From: Centrapalus pauciflorus
Lineage: Eukaryota; Streptophyta; Magnoliopsida; Asterales; Asteraceae
Direction: 5' to 3'
NCBI GenBank assembly: GCA_020465985.1
Contig: JAANYP010001785.1
Span: 186,001 to 250,000 of the forward strand
Length of the DNA: 64,000 nt
The number at the start of each line of letters is the position of its first letter. Position 1 is the first letter of the stretch. This document shows, in pieces, positions 45,175 through 56,835 of the stretch. Under the pieces are notes generated by a model. The model worked only from the letters and a program-made list of their open reading frames with translations. It had not been told where the DNA came from and made no database searches. Both the position numbers and the translations under genes were made by a program.

Positions 45175-47924
45175 TCAAGTACCCATCTCTCCTTTCAAGT
45201 GACTTGGGTGTTTGATTGAGAGCCTGTTGTGGTGCGGCCTTTGTGTAGGCATTTGCTGTGGAGCCCTCGAAAAATTTCTATTATAGTGCATTTCATATTG
45301 ATATCCCTGGGCTCTACCTGGTGTCTGATGTCTTACAGGAGTGTGTGACCTAACCGGAGTGTAAGCTCTTCTAGGTGTAGTACTCCTATAATTTTGTTGA
45401 GGTCCTGACCTAGATTGATTAGGGACTCTATTCAGTGAATTAGTCCTAACCACTTCATTTGGTCTACCTGACACAGGTGTTCGTTTCACAGCAATCTTTG
45501 GTGTGGCTTGCACAAGTTTCACAGTATTTTGAGAACCACTTGTGCTTGCTACACTTGGAGAGGGTTTATGTTGTTCCGGCTTTCCAATTTTTGGTGTAGA
45601 TTCTACCTTCCTATGTGGACAACTAGAAGCAACATGTCCCTTTTCATGACATCTAAAACAAGACATTTTATCAATAGACTTCTTATGCGTGCCCTTTGAC
45701 TTAGGTGTCTCACTAGTGTCATGTTCTTTTGTCTCAACTATAGTGACTGTTTCCTCTTTCTGATTGTTAAAGTCAGGTTTGGCTTCTCCTACAATCTTAT
45801 CACTAGAAGATGGCACAAATTTGACCTTCTTAATCTTGGCATTGTTACTAGTCACCTTAGTTTCTTTATCCTTAACGGATTCAGACACAGGTTCAGATAC
45901 GACCTCTGATTCAACTGGTTTATCAGTTTTATCCTGAGGCTGAGGCACATAGTTATCATTGAAAGGTGGAGGACTCTCATTATACCCTAAACCTACTGGT
46001 TTCTTAGACTGACGTTGTGCATCTAAGATCTTCCCTAGGTTCAGTGAAGAGTTCCTAAACTTTTCTAATTTACTATTCACCTCTGCAACCTTAACCTTTT
46101 CTTCAGCTAGCTCTACCTCTTTAATCTTAAGCTCTTTGGTCAACGCCTCAACATGCTCATACATTAGTTCTATTCTAACACACTGCTCACTCAGCTTGTC
46201 TTTTAGAACTATGACATCTTATGCATCTGCCTTAAGCTTATTCCTAAGGTCTTCTTTTATATCTAAGAGTCTAGCATTGTCCGATTTTAAGGATTCAATT
46301 TGAGCAGTTAGATTAGTATGTGTTTCTAGCACTAAATTTAATCTATCATTAGTAGTAGCACAGAAAGCACATAAATCGCGGAATGTAGAAGAGTTCAGAA
46401 TTACCTTTGCGTGAGCTGATTCCACGTTTGCCATTTGTGCAGCAAACTCTAGAATTGTCTGACTTCTCTACTAGCACAGGACTGGTATCATTCTGGTGTC
46501 TGTCCTCTACTTCTTCCTCTGCTCCGACACTTCCAGTCGCTGTTACTTCAGCCATGAAGGCTCTAGCGTTAGACTCTGGATGTGTACTCCAGTCGTATGT
46601 TCCATCAAGCTGTCTGTCAGATGTGACATTCGTTAATAGACCAGCTATGTTTGCCTGATTACCCGAACAACCCGACTGATATCTCCCCTAAGATTGATTC
46701 TGGTAGTTCTCAAGTTTAGGTCTTTGACACTCTCTAGCAAAATGTCCTAACCCTTGGCAGTTGTAGCACTTAACTTTGGATTTGTCGAATCTAATCTTAT
46801 TGTTGCTGACATTTAGATTTCTGCCCGTCCTCTTGATGAATCTCTTGACTCGTTGAGTCACCATGGCCAGTTGCCATTGAAGATCCATCTCCTCTAAATC
46901 ATCAGGGTGTACCTGATCATAGTCTTCATCCCATAGAGCAGGATCGTTGATTTTCCCTTGAACGCAATTGCCGTAGGCGGCCACAAATGAAGCCAAAAGA
47001 TTTAGATGATCTTCAGCTGATTTTGCGCTCATCGGCATCCTTGAGTATCCTTGAGACGTAGATGCAGACTAAGTTGGCTTTTCTTCCGGTCTGGAGTACC
47101 CTAAGAAAGTCCGGCTCCCTGAGTCATCTACTTCAATTGCAGTCGATGTTTCACCCGTAAAGAATGCTGTAGATGTCTTTAGTTCACTTGCCACTGAAGG
47201 TTTGGACTTCCCAAAATACATATCCGGATCCTGTACTTGGTCATCCTCCCGTTCCTTCTTCAGCAATTGAAAGTTATAGGCCCTCAGTGTTTCTATGACT
47301 CCTTCTAGAGTTAGAGTCTAATATTTGTCTTCATCATGCTTTATCAGCGCTACATACATCTCCCATTTGGCTGGTAAAGCATCTAGAATTTTCTCAATCT
47401 TCTCTAATTCACGATACTCGACATCGTGATTGTCTGATTCAGTCAACAAGTGATAGAACCTAGTAATGGTCTCATCTAGCTTTTCGTTTTTCAATGCCTT
47501 GAAAATAGCGAACTGCTGCTTGAGCATTTCCGTTCTACCTTTCCTAACCCTTGGTTTCCTTCACACATTTTCTCAAGTGCATCCCACAACTCTTTCGCTG
47601 TTCGTTGATTTCAAAATGTGTGCAGGATCTCCTGAGGTAAAGCCATTCGAATAATCGAGAATGCTCGTTCTCGGCCTCATATAATTTCTTATCATCATCC
47701 TTCATCATTTGATATGACAAGACTCGTTGACGTCCCTCAACTTCTGTTGTAGGTGGAATGTATCCCTCGTCGATACAAATCCACATTCTCATATCATTGA
47801 ATCGAGCGAAGTCAGCAAACCTATCCTTCCACCAATATTAATCTTCCAATTTCATCAACTTAGGTGGAGAATTGGCCTTTCCGACCTCATGGTCCATTTC
47901 AATAAACCTTTGTAAACTTGTCAT
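45175..47924 (-). pseudogene. gag: Extended Sirevirus-like gag, degenerate
   Basis: Starts at the ATG at 47924 (MTSLQRFIEMDHEVGK). A TAA at 47839-47841 and further stops break it. Gag domain parts lie in 47318-47792 (TITRFYHLLTESDNHD, ILDALPAKWEMYVALI). The first CCHC knuckle is CYNCQGLGHFAREC (about 46733-46774). A long coiled-coil region follows (about 46030-46430, Leu/Lys/Glu heptads). The second knuckle is CFRCHEKGHVASSC (about 45622-45663), followed by an Arg/Pro-rich tail. Long coiled-coil gag extensions are typical of Sireviruses, where they were reported to bind dynein light chain 8-like proteins. Confidence 0.85.
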
Positions 47925-48480
47925 TCTTTCGTAAAAGTTTGAATTTAAAACTTAATTAATTTAATTCGAAATTAATTTAAATTAACACTTTCGAACTTGA
48001 GGAAGTTCGAATTTAATTAATTTTAAATTTGTTTGAAATTAAATTCGAAATTAAGTTTGAAATCAAACAAATTCGAAAGTATAACAGTTTCGAAGATAGT
48101 GCAAGTTCGAATTTGGTGAAATTCGAATATGAGCAAATTCGAAGTGATCAAATTCGAATCAAACCCTAATCTTAATTCGAAGGAGCGTATTATCTGACAA
48201 ATTCGAATTTCGAATAAACCCTAATAGCCCCTTGATGTTCGAGCGCCGCAAGTTCGAAAAAACGGCCAAAAGTTCGATTTTTTTTTCAACTTTTCAGATT
48301 AAACCAAAGTTTTTAGGATTAAAAACTAGGATTTCGTCCAAAATGATGAACGGATATGAACTTTTCTCCGTTTTGTTGCTTGAATAACTCGAAAATATAA
48401 CCAAAAACGTGATTTGACCGTCCAAAAACGTCAAGAAACCACAGATGTTACTTGTGAACACGAAGAACACCACGAACACC
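47925..48480 (-). other. Copia 5' leader rich in TTCGAA
   Basis: AT-rich leader between PBS and gag with more than a dozen TTCGAA or near-identical words. No coding sequence. Confidence 0.8.
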
Positions 48481-48486
48481 CTAATG

Positions 48487-48498
48487 GCTCTGATACCA
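48487..48498 (-). promoter_or_regulatory. Primer-binding site, initiator Met tRNA
   Basis: The minus strand reads TGGTATCAGAGC, two bases inside the 5' LTR. Confidence 0.92.
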
Positions 48499-48500
48499 CT

Positions 48501-49056
48501 TGTAAGGTCGCCTGACTACGGATCCTATCTTGACGCGACACCTGCCAACGAGTGCAGAATCCTCGTTAGCGGCTTGACGGATAGACCATGCACACTGAAA
48601 CACGGAGACACACACAGTGATAGACGAACAACGGATCGTCCCGACACGTGATTCTCTCCAACAAAACTCTCTGAATACTTGCAAGTTTGTGATCGCCCTT
48701 TGCACTAATCGCTCTGAAATTCTGCAAAAGTCTGATAATTAATCGGATTAACCCTTAATTATAATGCTCAGTTCGAATTTGTCTAGGACAAGTTCGTATT
48801 GGCCCAAGGCCTTTCAAACTTGTCCTCTAACAAATTCGAATCTTAGCCTTCAAACTTATGTTTGAACTTATTTTTGAACTTATGTTTGAACTTTTTGTAA
48901 CACATTACCCTAAGTTCAAACATACAAACAATCAATATCAAACACATATAATCAAACATATATCAAACACTTGTTAATATTCAAACGCATGTAAATTGAT
49001 TTATACAAAATACTATCTATACTTAGACTGTTATCGTCACACAGAATGCACTAACA
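48501..49056 (-). repeat. 5' LTR of the Copia element (556 bp)
   Basis: Same termini as 36119-36644. Differences are a few substitutions plus an extra segment of about 30 bp near 48775-48805. Confidence 0.92.
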
Positions 49057-49377
49057 GAATCCCTCGAGGTACAGGTAAAAGAAGTGTGGCCATACTGCCC
49101 ACAACGATAACAATGGGGCTGCTCCGGCATACAAGACCCGGAATGACGACGGCGGCATCTCTGGCAGTCTCTCTCTCCAGAAGAACTATCAACTCGGCTC
49201 CCAGATGACTGGGACCCCTGCCCCACGCTACTTTGACTCTGACTGGGAGCACTGAACCGAGAAGTCTGTCCCTGACTCTATCCTGCCATCCCTGATCCCT
49301 GATACTGATCAGACCTCCTAGACCTGCGATCTCTGCCTCTATCTATGTCTCTATGGGACCCAGAACTCTGTCTCACA
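49057..49377 (-). pseudogene. gag: Tekay gag fragment with zinc knuckle
   Basis: The minus strand encodes CYRCGQYGHTSFTC, a CCHC knuckle, plus Ser/Gly/Arg-rich sequence. It is the other half of the gag interrupted by the Copia element at 36118. The gag N-terminus, leader and PBS are missing, replaced by a Copia LTR fragment. Confidence 0.85.
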
Positions 49378-50109
49378 ATCCTTAGAAGCTTCCTTTTATA
49401 CTATCACTGAGAATCTCAGTGAAGCTTCTTCATTGGACAGATGAGATAGTGGGATGTCTTTCCAAAAAGACAAGGCACCTTTTCTGCACATTCTGATAAA
49501 GCATATTTGTCTTCATATGGCAGAATCTTTGTCTTTTTCTTTTTGTCACTGTTGCATAAGTTTTTAACCAAAAGAGGAATGTCAACTTTGCATCTTTCTC
49601 CTTTTGCTAAGGCCATTTTGATATAAGAAAAGGTCTGTCACCCTTTTCAGATATCCGTTTGTCTTCATGTAACAGAACAGCGTAGGCAGGCTGTGCAGTT
49701 TCTGTTTTCCACTTTGTCTTCGACTTGTAAACTGATCTTGTAGCCAAAAACAATTACATGAGGACTTGAAAACATATTCCATAAAGTGTTTAGCCTGTTC
49801 ACAAAGAACAGGTTCTATTCACAAATAACAGAACACTTAGAATCTGTCCAAGTTGCTCAACAGAATAGAGCAACGTAGACAGTTTATGTCCACCCTGTTC
49901 AGCAGACAGAACAGCTTGGACATTCTGCCTTTGTTTCAACGAACGCAACAGGGTAAACAGCTTTGGCTGATATTGCAAATCACTTTTTAGGTTTCAATAA
50001 GGCATATACATGCCTTAAATTATACCTTCAAGTGCATCAAACAGGTTTGATTAAAAATCTCCCCCTAAGATGTAGATCAGGTTTGATTGAGGCCTTTTTG
50101 TGCCTAACA
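49378..50109 (-). repeat. Truncated Copia LTR inside the Tekay 5' end
   Basis: Similar along its length to 51625-52351, including the terminal GGCCTTTTTGTGCCTAACA, so it is a copy of the LTR of the Copia element downstream that lacks about 370 bp of one end. Confidence 0.85.
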
Positions 50110-50584
50110 TATATATACGAATTTCAGCAACCAAAACCATGAAATCTTACCTTTACTTGCTCAAGAACACAAAAAGGAAGAAGGAATTCAGATTAGCACC
50201 CTAAATCCAGTTCTTCTTTGTTGGTTTGTTGCCCCGAACACTCTCACACACATACACCTTGGGATATTTCTGAATTTGGAAGGCAAGAAGGAAGGGACTT
50301 AGGTCAAAGAACACATATATACGTACTTTCCATATTTAGAAAGTCCCTGACCCAATAATCTGAACCCGATATCACTTTCTCACTATTAATATCATTTTGA
50401 CCCAATTAAATCCACGATCTCATAAATAATAATAATCTACTAATTATTAATCCGGAGACACGTATCACTCGGTCCCGACATGTTTAATCCACGAAACGGG
50501 ATTCAATTGGAACAACACAATAATATTAAAATAAAGAGCCAATAAATTAAATCCACGTACCAGGCTCAAATCTGGGATTTTACA
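50110..50584 (-). repeat. Truncated 5' LTR of the decayed Tekay element
   Basis: Matches 32762-33165 of the 3' LTR and adds the true outer end (CTGGGATTTTACA on the plus strand). The inner two-thirds of the LTR is absent. Confidence 0.88.
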
Positions 50585-50589
50585 GATTA

Positions 50590-51251
50590 TGTGGTTTAAC
50601 AAGCCGACACAGTGTAGGTAGGATTATCTTTTCTTTAAATCCTTTCTCAACTCTCAACTCTCAGTATTTTTCAACTTAGCTCCATCTGGCTCCCTATGGT
50701 ATGAAATTTTCAATCAGCTTTATAGTGAAAGCATGATCAGATGTACCACCATCTCCTGTCAATATATCCCTCTCATTTACATTTTACCTCTGCTCGACCC
50801 TGTAAGCATCCCATGATGACTGACACTTCTCAACTAATAGACCTAAAGACCCTCACCCACACAAACTATAAGATAATTTGCTTCTTGGGTAGGTCTTCCG
50901 GCTCTGGTTAGACCATAGAAGCGATATATATGCCTAATCACTCAGTTTGGTGCATAAACAAAGTCAACAGATATATGTGAAAAATATATCAATGACGCTC
51001 AACTCATAAGCTCATGAGGTATTTCAGAAGATGATATATTGAGTTTGAATCAGATGAATCAGAAAATTGAGGAGTAGAAAGAAGAAAGAAGAATTCAGAA
51101 TGAATTAGAAGGATATGGAATGCATCAGGGGAATACGGGAATGAATGAATTCAGAGAATCAAGAACCAACATAGAATTCATAATGGGAGACTCAAGAATG
51201 ATATGAATAATGAGAATCAGAAAGTGTAGGTCCCAAAAGGTTTCCCAAGTA
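50590..51251. other. Unassigned sequence between elements
   Basis: Non-coding. It is the right-hand continuation of 31295 after removal of the Tekay element. I recognise nothing in it. Confidence 0.4.
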
Positions 51252-52351
51252 TGTTGCTGTAAGTTGTAGAGGGGGTGTATACAGCTATTTAAAATTTCAA
51301 CACACTTTCTCAAAGTTTGTATGTATATTAACAAGTGTTAATTACAAACAGGTTTAAACTACGGAATGGTTCAAACAGAGATGACGAAAACAACAGATGA
51401 ACAACTAATCTAAGACTCACTCAGACTAGTTACAATGAATTCACTCACTAAGATGCACTAACTATTTTACAAGACACAGATGGACAGCTTAGAAGTAGAA
51501 CAGCTTAGATACACTAGCACTATTCTATTCTTTTTGGAAGGCAGAAGTTGCATACATGAAAACACAATTCTTTTTGCACGTTCTAGACTTGTGGGTTTGT
51601 CTCTTTTGGTTATCTCTCATTCCTTAGAAGCTTCCTTTTATACTCACTCAGAGAATCCTAGTGAAACTTCCTCATTGGATGCAGAAATAGTGGAGTGCCT
51701 TTACAAAAAGACAAGATTGCTTTTCTGCACATTCTGACAAAACAGAAATTGTCCCTTTATAGCAGAATCTTTGTCTTTTCCTTTTTGTCTCTATTGCATA
51801 TAGCTTTACCTTAAAGAGGAATGTCAACTTTAATCCTTTCCCCTTCATGTATAGCCATTTGATATAAGAAATGGTATGTCACCCATTTCAAATATCCTCT
51901 TTGTCTTCATGTATCAGAACAGCTTAGGTAGATAAAGCAGCTTCTGGTTTTCCACTTTTATCTTCGAGTCGTAGATCTCCTCGTCCAAGACGTTACATGA
52001 TGACATGGAAACAAATTCCCTAAAGTGTAAAACTTGTTCACAAAAAACAGGTTCTGTTCACAAAAAACAGAACATTTAACTTGGGTCAAAGTTGTCCAAC
52101 AGATATGAACAGCGTAGACAGTTTATGCCAAACATGTCCAACAGTTTAGGACAACTTAGGCAATCTGCCAGGTTACAACGAATGTAACAGTGTGAGCAGC
52201 TTTGGGCTTATATTGCAAATCACTTATCAGATTTCAATAAGGCATTAAAACGCCTTAAATTATACCCTTAAGTGTGTCAAACAGGTTTGATTTTAAAGGT
52301 CTCCCCCTATGACATAGAACAGGTTTGATTGAGGCCTTTTTGTGCCTAACA
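51252..52351 (-). repeat. 3' LTR of the truncated Copia element (about 1100 bp)
   Basis: The inner end TGCCTAACA (52351) next to the PPT is secure. The outer end is placed at TGTTGCTGTAAGTTG (51252), because that gives proper TG/CA termini and the CCCCCTCTAC-type end usual for Sireviruses; this end is less certain. It carries repeated words such as CAGGTTTGATT and a direct repeat of TTCACAAAAAACAG near 52030-52065. Confidence 0.7.
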
Positions 52352-52365
52352 ATCTCCCCCTAATT
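52352..52365 (-). promoter_or_regulatory. Polypurine tract
   Basis: The minus strand reads AATTAGGGGGAGAT next to the LTR. A similar tract (GGGGGAGA) occurs inside the LTR near 52300. Confidence 0.85.
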
Positions 52366-52651
52366 GCAATATTCAGCCAAAGCTGATTCTATCAATGATC
52401 ACTATATATTTTTACATTATAATTGCTGAAATGAATATACAACATTGAAGTAAAGTAGAAGATCAGTTTATATTTACTGATACTGATTCAAACAACATAT
52501 GTTCTCACAAGTACAACTAATGTACTGAAATAAATTACAACACATGTAATAAGGTACAACTTATGTACAAAGAAAATTCAACACATTTGGACTACTGAAG
52601 TTGGGAGAAATTAATGGTAAGCATGTCCAACAAATGGACGACATCCATTCT

Positions 52652-55600
52652 TCATCTACTCATTATTAGTAAATGGACCTTGTCGTTGTTCTTGAGTTTC
52701 TTCTGAGCCTGTTCTATATTGGCCTCAATGTCTTCTAACTCATGTATGAGGAACATAAAATCAGGATTCTCAAGTTCTCCTCTTCTGTAGAAGATTTTAA
52801 GTTGATCCCATATGATGGCTCTCCATTTAGCATGCTTCTTAAAAGCATTAGAGAGTCTAAAAGCTATGATTTCTTTAAGACCAGCCTTGTGAAGATCTGA
52901 AGCTCTTTGAAAACACATTCTTTTAGTTAAAGGATCCACAAAGAATACTCCTACTTCAGGCTCTTCAATAAATTTGCCCTCCTCATGTTCAACACCTTTG
53001 GGTAGGCAATGATCCACTTCTTTGATCTCAACAGCGTACATCCCTTGCTCAATCATCATGACCAGTTCCTCAAGCTCTATATCCCCCTTATGTCTCCTAG
53101 GCTTGATCTTAGGTTCCACTTTTGAGGTACCTTTGATCAATTCTTCTGAGATCAAGCCCAGGCCTTTTACTTTCTCCATCAGCTTCTTAACATATGCCCT
53201 GATAGTTTTAGCAGTCTCAAATTTTGATCTACTCAGGGAAACAGTCAGTTCAACTCACTATCTGTATCCCATGTTGGCAACATCAGTGGATTCATAAGCT
53301 TCCAGTTCAGGACCTTCAGCATCAAGCCTTGTCATTTGAAGCCTTCACTGAATGCCTTTCCTTGAGATGGGAACAACTTTGACAATTGTTTCTTTGTCAA
53401 GTCTTCTTGCAACTACATCAAAAAACATTTCCTTGCCATGTTGTCAAAGTAGAATTGAGCATTTGCTGATGAGGATACATGCTTTATCTTGGTCACTAAG
53501 ACCTTTGAACCTTGCTCTTTTTCGCCATCTGTGCCACCTACTGACTCATTAGCAGCTTCCATCAGCTTCCTTTGAACATCCAAGGAAGGCATTTTTATTT
53601 TTCTTGCCTCCTTGGCTGCAAAGGCTTTAGCAGCTTTGACAGAGGCTGCCTCCTTCTTCTTTCTTTCAAAGATCTCAGCCTGCTCTTGTTACCACTAATA
53701 ATAAGTATCCAGTGGCAGACCCATATCTTTGGCTTGAGCTTTGTCATATTTCAGTTGAAGGGACTTCTAAGTATCAGTGTCCACAGCAGCTTTCCCTTTG
53801 CCTTTTGCGGCTCTGGACAGGGCTAATTCAGCTTATTCTTCTTCCTCCTCAGAAGAAGAGGTTTGGAACCAATACAAGTTGTCTTCTTTTAATGGGCCTG
53901 TCCTCAGGAATAGATTCCTCACCCTTAGATGGTTCAGGGCTTGAAGATCTAGCCTGAGTAGGCTCAGCAGTTGTAGAATTACCTGCATCACTAGTTTGTG
54001 AATAACTTGCTGCTTGGCCAACTGAGGTTGATTTCTCCTTTCAAGGAGATGAAGATTTCTCCCCCTTAGACTTTGTCTTCGAGGCAGAGTTCTCCCCCTT
54101 TGAAGGAGATGGCACAGAGCCTTCAACATCAGCTCTTCCTGAAGGAACGGATCCAACAAGATTTGCTATAATAGTTTTGGGAACAGGTTTGGAACCAATC
54201 AGGTTGTGCACTAAGAAAGTCAGGTTGTCCTTTATTTCTGCTAACTGGTTAAGTCAGGATTCAAGAGAAGAAGAATGAGAGTTGGCAAAGGTTAAGAGAT
54301 TAGAAATGGCAGCCCTGTCAGTGTCAGTGAACACCAGGCTTTGAAGCTGTGCAAGAGTAGACTCATGCATATCATCACAGCCTGCTGTCATTGAGTTTGA
54401 CAGGGATACCACTAAGGTATTTAGGGATGCCAAGGTGGAGGGAAGTGTTGTAGAGCAGGTTTTAGCAATACCTGACAGTTGTTGTGAAAGAGCTGTCAGG
54501 TTGGACACAAAGTCTAGTTGGTGAGCTAGAATTGATGAAAGGGAGGATGAGAGTTGCTATAGCTGTGCAGTGAGTGCAAGCATCTGTGAGGAATAATCAG
54601 GCTGAGGAGTAGGGGTTGGAAAAGAAGTCTTGGACAAATAAAGAAAACCTTTAAGTTGTGCAGACACGGAATCTGCAATGGTAGATGGAAGGGTAGTCAT
54701 AGAGGTTTCTAAAGACCTGACTTTGTTGGACATCACAGAAAGGTGTTCCTTCAAAGAAAGATCTTTGGGGGAAGGAGGAGTATGGGTGGATTGCTTTGAT
54801 TGTGCAGATGGGAATGAGTGTGATGGTGAGGATTGAGGAGTATAAGGATCACTAGGTGATCGCAGCGGCACTTTATAGAGAAGTGCCATAGCCTGGGCAT
54901 AAGTTACGTGACCCAGTTTGGAAGTGTCAAGAATACCTTCAAAGGTGGCTGAAACTACTTCATGAAGTGAGGCTATGGGGGATGTTTACCTTTCAGATGT
55001 CACTAGCATTGTGACACCTTCATCAAGACCATGGGTGGTTCCCTCAGCAGTGCCTTGGTTTATACGCACCTCTTCATAGGGAGAGGAGATGTGCATTTCA
55101 ACATCATCAGTGGTGAAAGTTGATGATGGAATTTGCACTTGGGGAGCAGCTTCACTAAAGGGAAGTTCTGTTCCCTGAGGATTATCAGCTTGAGGATGTG
55201 GTCCTTTAGCAGCTGTTGGGGATGGAACAGCTGCATCATGAGGAGCAGAAGAGGAATGCTAATATGCTGGTTGTTTTATACCAGCAGGTTTGGCACCTTG
55301 TGCAGACTCTGGTTGTGAAGGAGAAATGTGAGTGGGGGACTGCGTGGACTCATTATTGAGTGGAGAGTGCTCCTGTCTTTCAATATCCTTAGCCTGTTGA
55401 GAGGCTGAGATAGTGGATGTGGTTGTCTCGATACGTATAACTGGAACCTGTTAAGAGGAACCAGAGGGCTCAGGCTGACCCAGGGTAGACTCAGTATGGA
55501 GTGAGGCAGTCTCCACAGAGGCTTCTCCTTCTCCCAAAATAGGATAAGGAGATGCAACAGGTGTTGCCTATTTTTCAACTGACTCCTGTTGAGAGGGGTT

Positions 55601-56835
55601 AGAGGGGCATGTTTGAGTGGTGGAGGTTTTCTTTTTGGCTAAGGATTTTCTCCTTTGCCTGGAGTACATGTTGGGAGAGGATGGAGAAGTGGGATATTGT
55701 GTTTAAATAGGTAGGGAGACTGGGCGACAAACAGAAGGTTGAGCTTGTTCCATAGTCTCAGGTGCCACAATGGCACTAGCCACAAAGGCTTCAGGTTCAA
55801 CAGATTAACCAGGGTGACCAGCATGCTCCCTCTCAGCCACTGAGGCTGAGGGTGCAGACTTTGTTGTTTTAGCCTTCTTGGTGACAGGCCCAGCTTCACT
55901 AGTCTTTAAGGCATGTTTTGCATTTTTAGACCGTGATTTGGATTTTCCAGCGAGAGCAGGGGTCGGATTCACCTCCTCGGTAGAAGGTCCTTCCACTAAA
56001 CTAAGCAACCTCCTCATTGGTGTTGCTAGAGGAGGTTCATCAGTAGGTCCGGGGTGTAAAAGACCCTATTTCCAATAACATGAAACACCATAGTAGTCAA
56101 GTAAGCTTGTGAGTTATAAAGATGCTCGCCACAAACATGCTTGAAAATCATACTCAGATATCTGAGGAATCTAACAGCAATTGGACGTTGTTCTTGCTCC
56201 ACTAAGTTCCTCAGATTTAAGAATATCCATTTGGCCATATTCAGAGTAGTCCCATCCACAAACTGTAGGGCTACTTGAACTTCATCCCTGCTAAGCAGAT
56301 CGAAGGAACCAACTTTGCAGCTTAAGCTCATCACCACTGAGGTGAAGAGAAAACTATAAGTTGGTGATAACTCCTTCCTGAATAAAGTTGCACCCACTCT
56401 TGGTTCTGCTACACCACAACAGCGTAACAGATTCCCCATTTGATCATTCTCCGGCTGAGGTTTGTCATACTTTTCAACAACCGAGAGATGAAGTACTTCA
56501 CGAAGAAGAGCTGCAGCAATCTCAACAGTTTTGGAGGTGTTGAGAATGGTTCCCCTTATGGTTTTGGTAGCAGGGTCGTAGGAGCAAGTGTACCAAAACT
56601 CATATACCATCTCCTGGTACACGACACCAGGTTAGGCTGTCATAGCATAGTTAAGGGGATGGGCTAGCAGGAATTCCACCATTTGTTCATAACCTTTTCC
56701 AATGTAGTTTTTGGGAATGGTTAAGTTTGCAATGTAGTTGGTGGGTTTGATTGTTAACATGGTGTTGACTGAGGGATGTTTTACAACGTCATCACCAAGA
56801 AATACAGGGACAAAAGGGTTGTTCTGGGAGGCCAT
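52652..56835 (-). pseudogene. Post-pol accessory ORF (env position) of the truncated Copia element
   Basis: Function unknown; broken into many frames. N-terminus (56632-56835): MASQNNPFVPVFLGDD, then YEQMVEFLLAHPLNYAMT. The next frame (56026-56622) has VYEFWYTCSYD (Trp 10) and ILNTSKTVEIAAALLREVL, then TYSFLFTSVVMSLSCKVGSFDLL. Further on come a Lys/Ser-rich stretch (55805-56017), Pro/Ser/Gln-rich low-complexity frames, a long helical Leu/Ser segment (54254-54889) and a C-terminal Lys/Glu-rich helical domain (52652-53179, KRMCFQRASDLHKAGLKEII, DIEANIEQAQKKLK). The N-terminal 100 residues align with the ORF at 39380-39700. The coordinates cover the region, not one open frame. Confidence 0.72.

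Larger units (their letters stand above)
36119..49056 (-). mobile_element. Sirevirus-like Copia element with post-pol ORF (12.9 kb)
   Basis: LTRs are 36119-36644 (3') and 48501-49056 (5'), flanked by a perfect GAATC duplication (36114-36118 and 49057-49061). Between them on the minus strand are the PBS, a 560-bp leader, a long gag with two zinc knuckles and coiled coil, protease, integrase, RT, RNase H, 2.1 kb of non-coding sequence and a degenerate accessory ORF of about 3 kb. Extended gag plus a post-pol ORF is the Sirevirus layout. It inserted in the zinc-knuckle region of the Tekay gag. Confidence 0.92.
31301..50584 (-). mobile_element. Decayed Tekay-type chromovirus carrying nested Copia elements
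   Basis: The outer ends are TGTAACACCC at 31301 and ATTTTACA at 50584, flanked by a perfect GATTA duplication (31296-31300 and 50585-50589). On the minus strand: truncated 5' LTR (50110-50584), gag fragment (49057-49377), pol (33168-36118) and 3' LTR (31301 to about 33165). It is interrupted by a complete Copia element (36119-49056) and a Copia LTR fragment (49378-50109). Confidence 0.9.
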
